NCBI GenBank assembly: GCA_003973375.1 | Contig: QNYL01000092.1 | Coordinates: 1 to 5,407 of the forward strand | Reading direction: 5' to 3' | Length of the DNA: 5,407 nt | Source: Flavobacteriia bacterium | GTDB lineage: Bacteria > Bacteroidota > Bacteroidia > Flavobacteriales > Flavobacteriaceae | Part shown: piece by piece, positions 1 through 5,132 of the stretch | Layout: each line of letters opens with the position of its first letter | Numbering within the stretch: the first letter of the stretch is position 1 | The notes under the pieces: model-generated | What the model was told of the DNA's origin: nothing | The model's input: the letters and a program-made list of their open reading frames with translations, nothing else | The model's database searches: none | Translations under genes and position numbers: made by a program

Positions 1-414
1 TTTTTCTGTAATCGGAAATTCTTCAAACAACTCCTTTAGGATCTTTGCAGAGGATTCAAGTGCTTTTTGTTGTGATTCCTCCAAAGATCTCTCCCCTTGA
101 TCTTTCCAGTTGATATCCAGATTTTTTTGTACAGATAAATATAAAACCCTGAAAAGATAGAAGGAAAGGTTGTCATCATAAGTATCCAGTTCAGAATAGA
201 TCTGAGGAAGAAAAAAACTGTTGTTCTTATAGCCTCCTTCGCGGGTAGCAGGATAAATATCAATAGGTGATCCGGTAATGGCACGCGCAAAAATACTCAG
301 TCTTGCGTTGATATCGGTTAGTTTTACGGTTCTTGCATCCGATTCAACAGAGGCTTTCTTTCTCTTTTTAAAAAAGGTAGCAATCTTACCATAAATATAT
401 TCGTCTAAGGCCAA
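1..414 (-). CDS. NorD-like VWA-family protein, N-terminal part (partial)
   Basis: This leftward reading frame of 138 codons stays open to the window edge, so its 3' end is missing. The protein begins (L)ALDEYIYGKIATFFKKRKK. Further on it has LSIFARAITGSPIDIYPATR (about 40-59), FFLPQIYSEL (67-76) and DDNLSFYLFRVLYLSVQKN (80-98). The order 'll-r-l-G / LP / D-xN-xxY-xx-x-A' resembles the N-terminal region of NorD proteins, which carry a C-terminal von Willebrand A domain and, with the AAA+ ATPase NorQ, help activate nitric oxide reductase. The VWA domain itself would lie outside the window, so the family call rests on pattern recall only. An in-frame TAA at 418-420 lies two codons before TTG at 412-414, and there is no ATG between them. 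TTG is therefore the likely start. It is divergent from menE. It could instead be another VWA-associated protein of unknown role. Confidence 0.55.
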   Translation of the reverse strand, partial: MALDEYIYGKIATFFKKRKKASVESDARTVKLTDINARLSIFARAITGSPIDIYPATREGGYKNNSFFLPQIYSELDTYDDNLSFYLFRVLYLSVQKNLDINWKDQGERSLEESQQKALESSAKILKELFEEFPITEK

Positions 415-545
415 TATTTAAAATTTAAGGGTTTTTTGTTGTGTAAAATACGTTTTTTGGTCTATGTAAATATAAATAAATTTAGGTTGTCAGGGGATTT
501 ACAATGTATTTAAAGATATTTTTTTAAGTGCAGACCATCTTTTTT

Positions 546-553
546 TATTTTTG
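546..553 (+). promoter_or_regulatory. Candidate -7 box for menE in the 204-bp divergent spacer
   Basis: TATTTTTG matches the Bacteroidota -7 consensus TAnnTTTG. It lies about 65 bp before the menE ATG, which gives a leader of roughly 58 nt. No good TTTG -33 element is present at the expected distance, so this is a weak call. The rest of the 415-618 spacer is A/T-rich and shows no ORF, no RNA gene and no strong hairpin. On the minus strand I see no TAnnTTTG match for the NorD-like gene. Confidence 0.3.
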
Positions 554-618
554 AAAGAACAGTTCCTGCTTATGTTGTATTTTTAACGGACTATTTTCAT
601 TGGGTTTTTAATTTTAAA

Positions 619-1650
619 ATGAGTACAAAGTCTTTGCATCCTGATTTTCAATTGAACGGAAGGTCTTTTTCTTCAAAAGAAGAACTGTTGAATTATGTTA
701 AAAATGAAGCAACAGAGTTACTTTCCTTTTTATCGGAATGGTTTGATGATTCGCCTTATGTGATTGTAAAAACCTCAGGTTCAACCGGAAAACCAAAAAA
801 GATCACGATTAAAAAAGATCAGATGATCAATTCTGCGAAGGCAACCGGCTCTTATTTTGATCTTTCCGGAGGAACAACAGCCCTTCTTTGTATGCCGGTT
901 AAATACATTGCGGGAAAAATGATGCTGGTAAGGGCGATGGTGCTGGGCTGGCATCTGGATGTAACTGCTGTGAGTTCAAATCCTTTGCAAAATATTGATA
1001 AAACCTACGATTTCTCGGCGATGGTTCCTTTGCAACTCTATCATTCTTTAGATAAGATCAGCCTGATCAAAAAACTGATTGTTGGCGGCGGGGCAGTCTC
1101 AGAAGAACTGATTGATAAGATTCAGGAAATACCTACAAAGATCTTTGCCATGTACGGAATGACGGAAACGATAACACATATTGCCGTAAAGCCTTTAAAT
1201 ACCGATCAAAGATCAGAATTTTATCAGGTTTTACCGGAGGTAAAGATCAGTACTGATAAGCGGGGTTGTCTGGTGATCAATGCACCAAAAGTAGCTGATA
1301 ATATTTTGATTACAAATGATCTGGTGGAAATCACCTCTGAAAATAAATTCAGGTGGCTGGGTAGATATGATTATATTATCAATACCGGAGGGATCAAGAT
1401 CCTTCCCGAGGAAATTGAAAAAAAGATCACTCCTTTAATATCCTCACGTTTTTTTATCAGCTCGCTTCCGGATGATAAACTCGGAGAAAAGATTATTTTA
1501 ATTGTTGAAGGAGGGCAGGAACAGTTTCCTCTTAAAAAAGTTCTTTCTAAATATGAAATGCCAAAAGAAGTATTTTTTGTTAAGAAATTTATTGAAACTC
1601 CAACAGGAAAGATCAACAGGAATAAAACAAAGGACACGATTGGTGTTTAA
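619..1650 (+). CDS. menE: o-Succinylbenzoate-CoA ligase (MenE), menaquinone synthesis
   Basis: This is a 343-aa member of the ANL adenylate-forming superfamily. MenE activates o-succinylbenzoate with ATP and joins it to CoA, giving the substrate for MenB in the cytoplasmic menaquinone pathway. Visible core motifs in order: the phosphate-binding loop KTSGSTGKPKKI (51-62), YGMTET (179-184), TNDLVE (232-237, with Asn where many homologues have Gly), LGRYDYIINTGGIKI (247-261, hinge and A8 region) and PTGKINR (328-334) with the expected catalytic Lys331. The N-terminal subdomain is much shorter than in the roughly 490-aa Bacillus enzyme, which fits my recollection that Bacteroidota MenE proteins are compact. 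The ATG at 619 follows AAAATTTTAAA with no Shine-Dalgarno sequence, as is usual for this phylum. No other men gene is in the window, so it appears to be transcribed alone here. A different small acyl-CoA ligase is the main alternative. Confidence 0.88.
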   Translation: MSTKSLHPDFQLNGRSFSSKEELLNYVKNEATELLSFLSEWFDDSPYVIVKTSGSTGKPKKITIKKDQMINSAKATGSYFDLSGGTTALLCMPVKYIAGKMMLVRAMVLGWHLDVTAVSSNPLQNIDKTYDFSAMVPLQLYHSLDKISLIKKLIVGGGAVSEELIDKIQEIPTKIFAMYGMTETITHIAVKPLNTDQRSEFYQVLPEVKISTDKRGCLVINAPKVADNILITNDLVEITSENKFRWLGRYDYIINTGGIKILPEEIEKKITPLISSRFFISSLPDDKLGEKIILIVEGGQEQFPLKKVLSKYEMPKEVFFVKKFIETPTGKINRNKTKDTIGV

Positions 1651-1659
1651 AGAGTTGGT

Positions 1660-1677
1660 TTGAATATTTCAATTTTT
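1660..1677 (+). terminator. Weak candidate terminator after menE
   Basis: TTGAA-TAT-TTCAA forms a 5-bp stem with a 3-nt loop and runs directly into TTTTT, starting 10 bp after the menE stop codon. The stem is very A/T-rich and would be weak. An overlapping longer pairing, TTTGAAT (1659-1665) with ATTCAAA (1682-1688), is also possible. The position is right, but the energy is doubtful. Confidence 0.3.
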
Positions 1678-1731
1678 AATAATTCAAATAAAACGTATCA
1701 TTTCCAGGTCTGAGTAGGATGGAGAATCTTT

Positions 1732-1755
1732 GTCAGTTCGAGCGCAGTCGAGAAC
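1732..1755. repeat. Intergenic imperfect-palindromic element (GTTCGAGCGCAGTCGAGAAC)
   Basis: The 24-bp stretch GTCA + GTTCGAGCGCAGTCGAGAAC is notably G+C-rich within an A/T-rich gap. TCGA recurs as TCGA-GCGCAG-TCGA, and GTTC/GAAC close the ends, so it has imperfect dyad symmetry. From memory, near-identical strings occur many times between genes in flavobacterial genomes, which would make it a dispersed REP-like repeat. Only one copy is in this window, so dispersal is not shown here. It sits in the 236-bp gap between the convergent menE and the barrel-protein gene (1651-1886), which contains no gene that I can support. Confidence 0.5.
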
Positions 1756-1775
1756 ATTTCAGATATATCCATAAA

Positions 1776-1810
1776 CAAAGTTGCTCAAAGAAGTACAAAG
1801 TGGCACAAAG
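1776..1810. repeat. Four CAAAG words phased exactly every 10 bp
   Basis: CAAAG occurs at 1776-1780, 1786-1790, 1796-1800 and 1806-1810. The 5-bp spacers are TTGCT, AAGTA and TGGCA, all different, and a degenerate CAAG follows at 1817-1820. On the other strand this reads CTTTG every 10 bp. It is not a simple tandem repeat, because only half of each unit is conserved. It begins 20 bp from the palindromic element at 1732-1755 and lies between the 3' ends of two convergent genes. It overlaps no coding frame that I can support. Confidence 0.65.
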
Positions 1811-1886
1811 ATAAAACAAGAATCATCATAAGCAGTTACCATTATTGGTTTTCAGTACACTGATTAGTTCCAAAACTTTTATTGAA

Positions 1887-2432
1887 TCAAAATAATCTAT
1901 ATCCAAATCTCACTCCAAGTGTAGGAGAAATTTCTCCTGAACTGTTATCGAAATCCCATAGATATCCAAATCCGATATGGGTATTAAACAGGAATCTTCT
2001 TCCAAGATTTCTTTGAATCCCCCAATGGATCTCTGTTAATACAGTTTCATCAAGATCGTATACGTTCTTATTACCAAAACTATATTTTGCCTGCAAGCCT
2101 ATATAATTGCCTGAGTTATTATGGACAGGTCTTTTTTTCAATATTCTCTTATTTCTATTGTAAACAAACTTCAATTCTGATTTCAGGTAAGGAGTTGGTT
2201 TATTAAAAGCCCAGTAATATTGGGCTATACTTCCGTTTTTATTCATCCCAAGACCGATTCCAAGATTATTTTCCCAGACAAATTTATTTGACACAGGTAA
2301 TTCATAAGAGAATTCAATACCATGAACCCCCAAATTTATACGTCCGAATTTTGTCAAATTATCATTCTCTTCATTTTGAGAATACGTAAAAGCTGATACC
2401 ATTAAAAGATAAAATAAAATAAGTCTTTTCAT
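1887..2432 (-). CDS. Exported beta-barrel-like outer membrane protein, family not recognised
   Basis: This 181-aa protein has a clear Sec signal peptide, MKRLILFYLLMVSAFTYS, with cleavage likely before QN at 19-20. The mature part is rich in alternating hydrophobic/polar segments with Gly and aromatic residues: INLGVHGIEFSYEL (32-45), FVWENNLGIGLGMN (51-64), YIGLQAKYSFG (110-120), LFNTHIGFGYLWDF (148-161) and SPTLGVRFGYRLF (169-181). It ends in a C-terminal Phe preceded by alternating residues, which is typical of proteins inserted by the BAM machinery. The size would suit a barrel of about eight strands. I do not recognise a named family, and its ligand or role is unknown. The ATG at 2432 fits the signal peptide. 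It is convergent with menE and in the same direction as the lipase gene 180 bp upstream, but probably has its own promoter. Confidence 0.8.
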   Translation of the reverse strand: MKRLILFYLLMVSAFTYSQNEENDNLTKFGRINLGVHGIEFSYELPVSNKFVWENNLGIGLGMNKNGSIAQYYWAFNKPTPYLKSELKFVYNRNKRILKKRPVHNNSGNYIGLQAKYSFGNKNVYDLDETVLTEIHWGIQRNLGRRFLFNTHIGFGYLWDFDNSSGEISPTLGVRFGYRLF

Positions 2433-2459
2433 TCTAAATATATTAACATGTGTTTATTA

Positions 2460-2503
2460 CAAAAAATACAAATCATAAATTTTTAAAATATTTATGATAC
2501 AAA
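2460..2503 (-). promoter_or_regulatory. Candidate promoter for the barrel-protein gene
   Basis: Read on the minus strand, TTTG at 2503-2500 could serve as the -33 element. It is followed 22 nt later by TATGATTTG (2477-2469), then by TATTTTTTG (2468-2460). Both resemble TAnnTTTG but with a 3-nt instead of a 2-nt spacer, so neither is a perfect match. The position is 28 to 45 bp upstream of the ATG, as expected. Confidence 0.3.
2472..2498 (-). terminator. 9-bp perfect inverted repeat; terminator of the lipase unit or operator
   Basis: ATCATAAAT (2472-2480) and ATTTATGAT (2490-2498) are exact inverted copies around a 9-nt centre. In the leftward direction the hairpin is followed by TTGTATTTTTTG, so it could end transcripts coming from the lipase gene, whose stop codon is 115 bp away. 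The stem has only one G-C pair per arm and would be weak. It also overlaps the candidate promoter of the barrel-protein gene, so a regulator binding site is an equally good reading. The rest of the 2433-2612 spacer shows no gene. Confidence 0.35.
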
Positions 2504-2612
2504 TATCACGTAAAATAGAAAATAAAAAAAATAAAATGCATAAAATCGCAGCCTGTTTTTAATTGAGAGTCTCCTGAATAATTAGCTTTCGGAATTTGAC
2601 CTTAGAGCTGTA

Positions 2613-3698
2613 TTATTTCAACTGTTTCGTTAGATACAAATAAGAAGTTACATGATGATGAATAAAAATATCATCCCCTGAATCCTTAAATTTCTTTTTA
2701 TAGGCTTCATCCGGATTGAGTACGATGGTAGTTCCGGCACGGGTATAGTAACTGCTGTTGGTAAATTCGGGCGGTATAAGTCCGGGAAGATCCTTTTCAA
2801 TATATTTACTTAAGGCCTTTCCCATATATTTTTTATACTCTTTTTGTGTTTTAAATGATGGTTTGGTCAGTTTATTAAAAACATGTTTAAAGACCATCCG
2901 TTTTACAAAAGGTTTTTCTTTCAGATCATTTTTAAAATTATTAAACGGATTTACCTCATTAAAATCATGTACGGTTTGCAAAGAAAAAGGAGTCTCCGGC
3001 ACCCAGTCGGCAGCATTCACAGTATTAAAAAGCCAGCCATCTATGTTTTGATATTCCAGATCATAGGCAAAATAGATATTTCCCGGTTTTGGAGCAGCAC
3101 TGCAATAGGTTTTAAACACTACATCTTCCGGAAATTTATGATTTCGCCGGAGTCTGTGAAGATATGCGTTGAGTAAAAAGGCAATGGCACCTCCTTGACT
3201 ATGACCAACAATAAAAAATTCTTTATGCCCCTTTTCAATCAGAGAATTGATTCTGGGAAGCATATCTTTTATAAGAAAAGCTGTTCCGATAAGCCATCCG
3301 ATATGAACTTCTGCCCTGTCATTTTCTGCCAGATCATATTCAAACCGCTCTTTTTCAGACAGCTGAAAAGACCCTTTGGCCTTGACCATGGCAGCAAAAT
3401 AATTTTCCAGCCAGCTTACCTGATTAGGAATGGTTCCTCTAATACTGATTACCGGAATTTTTTCTTTATACATCCACAGATCCCATTTATTGTGTAAACC
3501 CATCTCTTCCGATCGGTATAAAACTTTGGAATATTCAGGTTTCGGGAAAATCTCATCTTTATTTATCGTATCATAATGCTGACCATAAATCTTTAAAAGT
3601 TCAACATATTCTGCTTTTTCATAACCGGGCTTTAACTGTGCAAACAATCCCGTTGAAATCAATATCAATACACCTAAGAGTGTTTTTTTTATCTTAAT
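2613..3698 (-). CDS. Exported class-3 lipase-like alpha/beta hydrolase
   Basis: This is a 361-aa protein if read from ATT at 3698-3696, or 351 aa from TTG at 3668. The alpha/beta-hydrolase signature of the Lipase_3 family is clear: VISIRGT (83-89, oxyanion-hole strand), FIVGHSQGGA (162-171) with nucleophile Ser167, a likely acid Asp231 in NAADWVPETPF, and a likely catalytic His within FIHHHVTSYL near 345-354. Such enzymes hydrolyse ester bonds in acylglycerols or related lipids; the actual substrate is unknown. No ATG, GTG or TTG precedes the signal peptide. Reading from ATT gives MKIKKTLLGVLILISTGLFA, a textbook Sec signal ending before Q21, whereas the TTG start would lose the charged n-region. 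An in-frame TAA lies five codons before ATT. The gene lies 25 bp after the DUF3943 gene and is probably co-transcribed with it. The product is likely periplasmic or surface-exposed. Confidence 0.85.
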   Translation of the reverse strand: MKIKKTLLGVLILISTGLFAQLKPGYEKAEYVELLKIYGQHYDTINKDEIFPKPEYSKVLYRSEEMGLHNKWDLWMYKEKIPVISIRGTIPNQVSWLENYFAAMVKAKGSFQLSEKERFEYDLAENDRAEVHIGWLIGTAFLIKDMLPRINSLIEKGHKEFFIVGHSQGGAIAFLLNAYLHRLRRNHKFPEDVVFKTYCSAAPKPGNIYFAYDLEYQNIDGWLFNTVNAADWVPETPFSLQTVHDFNEVNPFNNFKNDLKEKPFVKRMVFKHVFNKLTKPSFKTQKEYKKYMGKALSKYIEKDLPGLIPPEFTNSSYYTRAGTTIVLNPDEAYKKKFKDSGDDIFIHHHVTSYLYLTKQLK

Positions 3699-3706
3699 AT
3701 TTTTAA

Positions 3707-3720
3707 AAAATAATTATTTT
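3707..3720. repeat. 14-bp perfect A/T palindrome between the DUF3943 and lipase genes
   Basis: AAAATAATTATTTT is a perfect palindrome filling much of the 25-bp gap between the DUF3943 stop and the lipase start. It might influence translation of the lipase from a shared transcript. With only A and T bases it may equally be chance. No TAnnTTTG box is visible in the gap on the minus strand. Confidence 0.3.
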
Positions 3721-3723
3721 AGG

Positions 3724-4596
3724 TTAAAAACGCACAGAAACATTGAGGCCCCAGGCTGATTTCCCTGAAGTATAATCCGTCCCTACAGGAGCTATTGAAG
3801 AATAAACCTGCATTTTATTTTGTGTTTTATAACCCAGTCCGTCAACTATCGTATTGATCGGATCGATAATAAAAAGGGAGACACTACCGAGAAATCTCGA
3901 ATTCAGAACTTTTTTTTCATTCTGAATAATTTTTCTCTTTGCAATAAAAAATCCTTCCCCGATCAACGAACCCACAGTAGGTGTTATGATAATATCCTGC
4001 CAGGAAGGAACTTCGGCGAAAGCCTCTACTCCGTACTCCCAGAAAAATGTGGACATCAGGAAAGAAAAAGTAAATGATTCCCAGCGCTTATAACCGCTTC
4101 CCCGGGCACTCATATAATAAACTCCTCCTATGAAGGGGTGCATGATCCAGTTCAGATAAAAACTATCTGTATCCCAAACCGGTCCCTTTTTCACATTATC
4201 CTTCCATCTTTTAAACATCCCTCCTTTCCTCATCGATTCCTTATCCCATCCGGTTACACTTTCCGGCATTATCCAGAGTACTCCGTAAGAAATCAAGGCT
4301 GCCCCTACATAAATTCCGAAATTGTATCCAAGCCTTTTCGGATCTCTTACAGCATCAAACATAAGAAATTGATATTTATAATCGGTAACATATTGAGGCA
4401 CATCATATTCTTCAGGAAAAGATTCGTCGATCTGAATACTTTTTATAGGTAAAAAATCATTTCCAAACTGTAAGGGTTTTACAGTAAAACAAATTGATTC
4501 CTGCCTTTCCTGACCGTCTTGCTGAGCGTAAATATCAGATGAAATAAACAGAAAAAGCAAGGAAATGATAAAAAAAATAAGTGCTTTAATTTTCAT
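3724..4596 (-). CDS. DUF3943 envelope protein
   Basis: This 290-aa protein has a strong signal peptide, MKIKALIFFIISLLFLFISS followed by DIYA, with cleavage likely before QQ at 25-26. The ATG at 4596 is preferred over an in-frame TTG three codons upstream because MKIK begins the signal directly. The central part (about 135-220) has the pattern I associate with DUF3943: WDTDSFYLNWIMHPFIGGVY (141-160), AR-GSGY (164-169), ES (173-174), WEYGVEAFAEVPSWQDI (186-202), TPTVG (205-209) and GE (213-214). Hydrophobic segments at 91-113, 175-193 and 202-218 suggest membrane association. The C-terminus WGLNVSVRF ends in Phe with alternating residues, like an outer-membrane strand. The molecular function of the family is not known to me. 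The lipase gene follows after 25 bp, which suggests a shared role in envelope lipid handling (inference). A broken paralog lies just upstream. Confidence 0.82.
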   Translation of the reverse strand: MKIKALIFFIISLLFLFISSDIYAQQDGQERQESICFTVKPLQFGNDFLPIKSIQIDESFPEEYDVPQYVTDYKYQFLMFDAVRDPKRLGYNFGIYVGAALISYGVLWIMPESVTGWDKESMRKGGMFKRWKDNVKKGPVWDTDSFYLNWIMHPFIGGVYYMSARGSGYKRWESFTFSFLMSTFFWEYGVEAFAEVPSWQDIIITPTVGSLIGEGFFIAKRKIIQNEKKVLNSRFLGSVSLFIIDPINTIVDGLGYKTQNKMQVYSSIAPVGTDYTSGKSAWGLNVSVRF

Positions 4597-4602
4597 GAGT
4601 GG

Positions 4603-4610
4603 CAAATTTA
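4603..4610 (-). promoter_or_regulatory. Perfect TAnnTTTG match directly before the DUF3943 ATG
   Basis: TAAATTTG on the minus strand fits the Bacteroidota -7 consensus exactly but ends only 6 bp before the ATG at 4596. If used, the mRNA would be nearly leaderless. No TTTG -33 element is seen upstream. The related sequence ATGTTTTGCACTCATT lies before the start of the broken paralog, so this stretch appears to have been part of the duplicated segment. Confidence 0.35.
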
Positions 4611-4624
4611 TTAATAATATAGTT

Positions 4625-4642
4625 CTTAAAATTTATTTTAAG
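4625..4642. repeat. Inverted repeat upstream of the DUF3943 gene
   Basis: CTTAAAA-TTTA-TTTTAAG is a perfect 7-bp inverted repeat with a 4-nt centre. It lies 15 bp upstream of the candidate -7 box, about where the -33 region would be, and 34 bp downstream of the end of the broken paralog. No T-tract follows it in the leftward direction, which argues against a terminator and leaves an operator as a possibility. Chance is not excluded in such A/T-rich DNA. Confidence 0.35.
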
Positions 4643-4664
4643 CTCGAATTTTTTAAAGGGCAGA

Positions 4665-4739
4665 TCAAATTATAATCAAAAGGTCATGACAATCTGGATG
4701 CCCCAAACAGGTGTTTGCCGGTAGTCAAATTATAATCAA
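4665..4739. repeat. 15-bp direct repeat, two copies 60 bp apart
   Basis: TCAAATTATAATCAA occurs at 4665-4679 and again at 4725-4739 without mismatch. The right copy lies in the decayed paralog's reading frame, encoding DYNL on the minus strand. The left copy overlaps the remnant's old stop codon and continues into the spacer. The matching place in the intact gene reads GATTATACTTC, so the coding copy is the more ancestral-looking one and the other probably arose by a local duplication. Confidence 0.6.
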
Positions 4740-5065
4740 CAGGAGAAATAGAAGAATAAGTTTGCACCTTATTTTGTGTTTTATAGCCTAACCCGTTTAA
4801 TATCTGATTAAAAGGATCCATAATAAAAAGTGAAGTAAAACCTAGAATTCTTGAATTAAGAACTTTTTTTCGTTCTGAATAATCTTTACTCCAGTTACTC
4901 ACTTCTTCAGGTAAATTCTACAATTCGGCAAATTCAATTAATGCTACACCAAAAACCAACCCGGTATTGTATGCCAAACGTTTAGGATCTCTTACCGGAT
5001 CTTAAGTGAGATAATTGAAAATATAATCTTTAACTATAACATAAAAAAACAACTATTATTTTAAT
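4676..5065 (-). pseudogene. Decayed tandem paralog of the DUF3943 gene
   Basis: Translated pieces match the neighbouring DUF3943 protein from end to end. The old start (5065-5063) is now ATT, in TTTTGCACTCATTAAAATAA against TTTGCCACTCATGAAAATTA in the intact gene. After a loss covering the rest of the signal peptide and the region behind it, YVIVKDYIFNYLT (residues 69-79 of the intact protein) meets TAA at 5004-5002. DPVRDPKRLAYNTGLVFGVALIEFAEL follows in shorter matching blocks (81-107), then TAG at 4920-4918, which stands where the intact protein has Trp108. NLPEEVSNWSK (109-119) then joins directly to the nucleotide match for residues 223 onward, so about 100 codons of the DUF3943 core are deleted. 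SRILGFTSLFIMDP, GLGYKTQNK and YSSISP match 233-269. A frameshift near 4700 leads to the old ending VWGIQIVMTF and TGA at 4678-4676. It is almost certainly non-functional. An open stretch of 72 codons at 4684-4902 survives inside it by chance. Confidence 0.85.
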
Positions 5066-5105
5066 GAGTGCAAAACATTTTTAGGGGTCTGTTCGTTAAT
5101 TATAA

Positions 5106-5113
5106 TATATTTG
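5106..5113 (+). promoter_or_regulatory. -7 box for the GlmU-like gene
   Basis: TATATTTG is an exact match to TAnnTTTG, 19 bp before the ATG at 5133, giving a short leader of roughly 13 nt. A TTTG-type -33 element is not obvious; TTTTTAGG around 5078-5085 lies at about the right distance but is a poor match. No Shine-Dalgarno sequence is present, only AATAAAAAAA before the ATG. Confidence 0.5.
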
Positions 5114-5132
5114 TCAAAACTTGAATAAAAAA

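Noticed and set aside
36..290. 84-codon leftward open frame inside the NorD-like gene
   Set aside because: It overlaps the NorD-like frame on the same strand in another frame, has low-complexity hydrophobic composition, and lacks the family-like pattern seen in the 138-codon frame.
1371..1637. 88-codon antisense frame within menE
   Set aside because: It lies wholly opposite the conserved hinge and C-terminal motifs of MenE; its composition is that of a reverse-strand shadow.
1776..1820. CAAAG array as a CRISPR array or attC site
   Set aside because: Repeats of 5 bp with 5-bp spacers are far too short for CRISPR, and there are no integron core sites or integrase nearby.
2758..3497. Three rightward open frames of about 100 codons opposite the lipase gene
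   Set aside because: All lie opposite a well-supported hydrolase frame, overlap one another, and show no recognisable motif or promoter.
3707..3720. A/T palindrome in the 25-bp gap as a terminator splitting the DUF3943 and lipase genes
   Set aside because: A stem of only A-T pairs without a loop or T-tract is unlikely to stop transcription, and no promoter box for the lipase is seen after it.
3820..4452. Two rightward open frames opposite the DUF3943 gene
   Set aside because: Antisense shadows of a coding region with a signal peptide and family motifs.
4684..4902. 72-codon leftward open frame read as a small independent gene
   Set aside because: Its sequence is the C-terminal third of the DUF3943 paralog, it has no signal peptide, its frame continues upstream past a TAG that replaces Trp108, and its end is frameshifted. 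It is part of the pseudogene.
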